From the NCBI GenBank assembly GCA_963725315.1, contig CAVRYA010000009.1, positions 124,001 to 188,000 on the forward strand: DNA of 64,000 bases, written 5' to 3'. The notes beneath the pieces are model-generated. The model saw nothing but the letters and a program-made list of their open reading frames with translations. It was not told where the DNA came from and did not search any database. How positions within the stretch are numbered: the first letter of the stretch is position 1; every line of letters begins with the position of its first letter. Source of the DNA: JBBRHQ01 sp963725315. Lineage in GTDB: Bacteria; Actinomycetota; Thermoleophilia; Solirubrobacterales; 70-9. This document shows, piece by piece, positions 60,828 through 64,000 of this stretch. The position numbers and the translations under genes were made by a program.

Positions 60828-61430
60828 GTGCTGGTGGTCGCGCTGCTCCTCGCCGTCCTCCCGGCGCCGCCCACCGCCGCCTTCCTGGCTGCGGCGCTGG
60901 TGGCGAGCACGGCGATCGACGTCGATCACATCCCCCAATACCTTGGCTGGCACGGGCTCACCGAGGGGGCGCCGCGCCCCTACACGCACAGCCTGATCAC
61001 TCCCCTGGCGCTTCTCCTGGTGGGGCTGCTGGCGAGGGGCAGGCTCCGCGCGGTGTCGCTCGGCGCCGCGGTCGGGGTGTGCGCCCACCTGCTCCGCGAC
61101 CTGGCGACGGCCAGCGGGGTGTCACTGCTTTGGCCGCTCAGCTCCGCAGGGGTGCGGGTCCCCTACTGGACCTATCTGCTCGCCCTCGTCCTGTTCGCCG
61201 CGGTCTGGATCGCGCACCGCCGCAGCAAGGCGCGGCGCCGTGGGCGGCGGCGGCTCAGAGGCCGCGGCGAGCCTGCCTGGCGAACACGCGCCAAGCCGGC
61301 TTCGGAGTCCCACCGGGCTTCACCAGGCCGAAGTAGTCCTCCTCGTCCCACGGATGGTCCTGGGAACTCTGGTACTCGTACCAGACCAGGCCCGAGACCA
61401 TCCCCCGGTATCTCGAGCGCAGCAGACTGA
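60828..61430 (+). CDS. Membrane-bound metal-dependent hydrolase-like (DUF457/YdjM type)
   Basis: The frame encodes about five membrane helices and the His/Asp pattern of the YdjM/DUF457 family: AIDVDHIPQYLGWHG, RPYTHSLITP and CAHLLRDLATASGV near the end. Protein-like sequence extends upstream (LWPLALVALIVFLDLIAH, DEPAHLATG) to about 60690, but that frame has no start codon. A start (ATG 60656) lies in another frame, so a frameshift near 60700 is likely. The C-terminal 60 residues run past the family end, are basic and low-complexity, and overlap the opposing glycosidase gene, so the stop is uncertain as well. Confidence 0.6.
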   Translation: MLVVALLLAVLPAPPTAAFLAAALVASTAIDVDHIPQYLGWHGLTEGAPRPYTHSLITPLALLLVGLLARGRLRAVSLGAAVGVCAHLLRDLATASGVSLLWPLSSAGVRVPYWTYLLALVLFAAVWIAHRRSKARRRGRRRLRGRGEPAWRTRAKPASESHRASPGRSSPPRPTDGPGNSGTRTRPGPRPSPGISSAAD

Positions 61431-62452
61431 AGACCTGGCGCACGTAGCGCGCCTGGGCCGCCCTGGTGACGCCGGTTGCGGGCGCGGGGCGCGCTCGACC
61501 AGCCGACCTCGGTGATCCAGATCCTCACCCGGCGAGCGCCGGCGGCGTCGAGCATGCGGCGGATGTCGGCGATGCGGCAGAAGTCGAGCACGGTCGCCCT
61601 CCAGTCCCTCCTCACACCGCGCGAGGGTCGAGGGCGGGAGCACTCCCGCGGCGATTCGCCGTCGGCCTGGTAGGGGTGGACGCTGACCGCGTAGGCGTAG
61701 GAGCCCAGCCTGGGGACGGCCCGCAGCATCGCGGCGAGAAAGGGCTTGCCGGGGTAGCCGGTCGCCAGCACGCGCGTGTCGGCCTCCAGCATGAAGCGCG
61801 CCCCGGGATCCGCCGGCCTCGCCGCCTTCACGACCGCCTTGAACATCCGCGCGTACCCGCCGGGGTCCGGGAACTCGCGTCCCCAGAAGCGGCGCACGTA
61901 GGGCTCGTTCCAGATGTCGTAGTAGCGGATCGGCCTGGCCGCCAGCTCGGGGTGCTCCTGCCAGAAGGCGCCGCGGTTGCCGTAGCGCTCGACCAGCTCG
62001 CGAACGAAGTCGGAGAAGTCGGCGAGCCGGCCGCTGCCTCTCACCGGGGCGTAATTCCACCGCGGCATCGCCCACCGGGGGGCGTCGCAGGGCAGGGCGA
62101 TGATCCGCAGCCCGCCGCGCGCCGCCGCCGCCACCCAGCGATCCATGCTGCTCCAGTCATAGACGCCCCGGCTCGGCTCGAGGGTGCGCCAGGAGACGTC
62201 CTCCTTGACGTAGGCGACGCCGGCCGAACGCAGCCGGGAGACGACCCTGGCGAGGTCGCCGTCGCTTCGCTCGCTGAGGCGGGCCGTGATGCCCACCGGC
62301 ACGTGCGGAGGTCCTGAGACCAGGGAGCCGTGCAGAGATCCTCGGCCTGCCTCCCCCCGGGCCGGGGCAAGGGAGACGGCGAGCGTCGCCACGGCAAGCA
62401 GCGAGAGCAGCCAGGTGAGATAGACAAGGCTCCTGGGGTGGCGCGGGCGCAT
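61255..62452 (-). pseudogene. Secreted glycosidase (cellulase-like TIM barrel), frameshifted near its end
   Basis: From ATG 62452 the frame gives a signal peptide (LTWLLSLLAVATLAVSLAPARG) and a TIM-barrel glycosidase with VKEDVSWRTLEPSRGVYDW near 85, the acid/base Glu in IWNEPY near 185 and the nucleophile Glu in WITEVGWSS near 310. The continuation (TGVTRAAQARY, RGMVSGLVWYEYQSSQ, then WRVFARQARRGL) is in another frame ending at 61255. The switch lies near 61475 in a CGCGCCCCGCGCCCG run. Joined, this is a complete retaining glycosidase of the GH5/GH39 clan of about 399 residues. Confidence 0.8.
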
Positions 62453-62586
62453 GGATGGGTCATGGTTCGACCGGTCGCGCGCCCCGCTTGACAGCGGGCG
62501 GCGCGATTGCGCCCCGGCTCGACGGACCGCCTATGGACTATTCGTGAGGAGCGGTGATGATTCGTTGGGAGCGGCGCCGGAGCAGA

Positions 62587-63558
62587 TCAGGTGGGATGCC
62601 CGCGCAGAAGCACGGCGGCATAGCCGGCACAGGCGCAGATGAGACCGACGAGGATCGCCCCGGCACGCAGCGCCCCGCCCGCGTCTTGATCCTGCAACGC
62701 GGTCCGGAGCCCGCGGAGGATGCCGACGGGGAGAACACGAAGAGCATGACTCCTCTCTGATGAGAGGCCCTCCTCTGTACCCACGAACCGCGAGATCAGC
62801 GCCTTGCCGCGACCTTCGTTGAAGCATTGCCGGCGAAAATAGGCAAAGCGCGTTCGCTCCGGGCTCACCCAGTGTGAGACCCGAGCCGCGGGCTCGAACC
62901 AGAGCACCCCCTCGGGCATGGCTTGTATCACCCGAATGCACAGCTCGGTTTCCTCGCAGCCATAGGGCACCCCCCCCAAACGCGCCAATACATCTCTGAA
63001 ACCCCCGACTCGATCGAACGCCTCCCGCCGCAGCGACATGTTGGCCCCGATCAGGTTCCGCACCGATTCAGGGGATTCCGGCATGCCGCGGAAGCTGCAG
63101 CCGACTACCCAGTCGAACTCGGCCGGGAACCACCGCGGGCGAGCTGTAGCCCATCGGGGCTCGATCACCCCGCCGACCCCCAGGACGTCGTCTCGATAAG
63201 CGGAGATCAGCGCCGAAAGCCACCCGGGCTCAGGCACGGCATCGTCGTCGAGGAAGACGACGATGTCCTCCTCGGCCATTTCGATTCCCGTGTTGCGCGC
63301 GCTGGAGACTCCGGGTTGCGACTTGTTGGGAACGACCGAGACGCTCTCGGGGAACTGCCGCCGCGCACGTTCAAGCAGCTCCTCGTTGTGATCGATCACC
63401 AGTATGACTCGCCCCGGCGGCAGGGTCTGGGCCAGGACGGCTTCGATCCCTTCGACGAGCAGGTCCCAGCGCCGGTCGGTGTAGGCGACGACAACCACGG
63501 CCGTGGTCAGCGGTTCGGCACTGCCGGACAGCATTGAAGCGGACTCTGGCATCGGCAT
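62587..63558 (-). CDS. Glycosyltransferase family 2
   Basis: This 323-residue protein has the GT-A fold: LTTAVVVVAYTDR near 20, the acidic DXD-type motif in VVFLDDDAVPEPGW near 105, and ANMSLRREAFDRVGGF near 175 with the catalytic base in GCEETELC near 205. A C-terminal hydrophobic segment (AGAILVGLICACAGYAAVLL) anchors it in the membrane. It adds a sugar from a nucleotide donor to a glycan or lipid. Its ATG overlaps the stop of the upstream gene by one base (TAATG), so the two are one operon. Confidence 0.9.
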   Translation of the reverse strand: MPMPESASMLSGSAEPLTTAVVVVAYTDRRWDLLVEGIEAVLAQTLPPGRVILVIDHNEELLERARRQFPESVSVVPNKSQPGVSSARNTGIEMAEEDIVVFLDDDAVPEPGWLSALISAYRDDVLGVGGVIEPRWATARPRWFPAEFDWVVGCSFRGMPESPESVRNLIGANMSLRREAFDRVGGFRDVLARLGGVPYGCEETELCIRVIQAMPEGVLWFEPAARVSHWVSPERTRFAYFRRQCFNEGRGKALISRFVGTEEGLSSERSHALRVLPVGILRGLRTALQDQDAGGALRAGAILVGLICACAGYAAVLLRGHPT

Positions 63559-64000
63559 TAGGAGCCAGACAGGTCTCTGCGATCGGGCAGGTATTGATAG
63601 ATGACGATGTTGCCGTTGTCGTAGAGCTTCTCGAAGAGTGGACTACGCGCGAACTTCTCCAGCGATTCAGCCGGGACGGGCCGCTTCCGTTCCCCTGCTC
63701 CCGACTCGTTCTCGGAGTAGTACCAACCGGTGCGCGGAAGCTGGGAAGCGATGCGGCGGTCGACGATCAAGAACCTGACCTTGTGGGTATCGAGCTCGGC
63801 GATCACCCTCGGCGTGATCTTGTGTGGGAAGAAGACCAGCCATGGCTGGGTCCCGCTGTTTTGCCCCGAAAGCGCGTTCTGTTCGCCGTAGGAGCCGAAC
63901 GTCGCAAACGCCGTACGGTCGCCGAGAACGGCGTTGTTGGGGCCAAAGCGATCGAGCAGCCAGTTCGACGCGTTCAAGACGTCGCCGGTTATCGAGCGGG
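63558..64000 (-). CDS. C-terminal part of a large membrane glycosyltransferase-like protein, cut by right edge
   Basis: The visible 147 residues are soluble and outer-facing in style: VLNASNWLLDRFGPNNAVLG, a loop with PHKITPRVIAELDTHKVRFL, then PLFEKLYDNGNIVIYQYL. This pattern matches the C-terminal domain of polytopic GT-C/oligosaccharyltransferase-like proteins, whose membrane part would lie beyond 64000. The frame is open to the edge. It is translationally coupled to the GT2 gene, so the pair probably builds a surface glycan. Confidence 0.7.
   Translation of the reverse strand, partial: RSITGDVLNASNWLLDRFGPNNAVLGDRTAFATFGSYGEQNALSGQNSGTQPWLVFFPHKITPRVIAELDTHKVRFLIVDRRIASQLPRTGWYYSENESGAGERKRPVPAESLEKFARSPLFEKLYDNGNIVIYQYLPDRRDLSGS

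Noticed and set aside
60828..60830. GTG 60828 as the true start of the DUF457-type protein
   Set aside because: Family-like sequence continues about 45 codons upstream in the same frame, so the real start is further left and lost by a frame break.

Overview
This 64 kb window is GC-rich chromosomal DNA, densely packed with genes on both strands. It has many GTG starts, many ATGA, GTGA or TGATG gene overlaps, TAT/lipoprotein signal peptides and mostly GC-ending codons. Gene content and protein style suggest an actinobacterium, perhaps of the Thermoleophilia (Solirubrobacter-like) group. That placement is inference; there is no rRNA or other decisive marker here. About 57 genes or gene remnants are supported. 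No rRNA, complete tRNA, CRISPR array or insertion sequence was seen.

Layout. 0-6 kb: a radical SAM enzyme (cut by the left edge) coupled to an ATP-grasp ligase, an NfuA-like Fe-S carrier, an MFS exporter and a nitrilase-family amidohydrolase. 5.6-10.6 kb: a polyamine-type ABC transporter operon (potDBCA order) led by its own TetR-family regulator, with a 22-bp palindrome just upstream. 10.6-11.5 kb: a scar made of a frameshifted second tetR, a truncated NTF2-like gene and the 3' part of a tRNA-Ser, probably an old integration site. 11.5-19.5 kb: a secreted M28-like protein, a FabR/DesT-like regulator divergent from a ferredoxin reductase and fatty-acid desaturase pair, an NTF2-like protein and an acyl-CoA dehydrogenase. 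19.6-22.6 kb: an ABC-2 exporter with a LolA/RseB-like exported protein. 22.8-26.7 kb: a tightly coupled redox operon (small membrane peptide, ApbE, haem membrane reductase, NuoF-like flavoprotein, ferredoxin).

26.9-34.2 kb: TatA, CsbD, a cation/Ca2+ exchanger, a GNAT-acyl-CoA synthetase fusion, an arginase-fold hydrolase, an alpha/beta hydrolase and a PEP-mutase-family lyase. 34.3-40.5 kb: a propeller/RTX-like secreted protein, a response-regulator/thioredoxin-reductase-like fusion, a second alpha/beta hydrolase, a DUF899 protein and a stand-alone LigD-type DNA ligase. 40.5-50.7 kb: an NhaA-thioredoxin fusion, aldo/keto reductase, aldehyde dehydrogenase, MMPL exporter, quinone reductase, and an R2-like ligand-binding oxidase coupled to a tiny DUF1059-like protein. 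50.8-64 kb: patatin phospholipase, SDR reductase, lipoprotein, HtrA protease, cupin, GH31 glycosidase, P1B-type metal ATPase, membrane metal-hydrolase, a glycosidase, and a glycosyltransferase pair running off the right edge.

Two themes stand out. One is the flavin/haem/Fe-S operon at 22.8-26.7 kb, which looks like a route carrying electrons from NAD(P)H to the outside of the membrane. The other is a set of five reading-frame breaks (near 11.0, 34.37, 55.98, 60.7 and 61.47 kb). These are either real gene decay or errors in the sequence, and they affect how those genes should be read.
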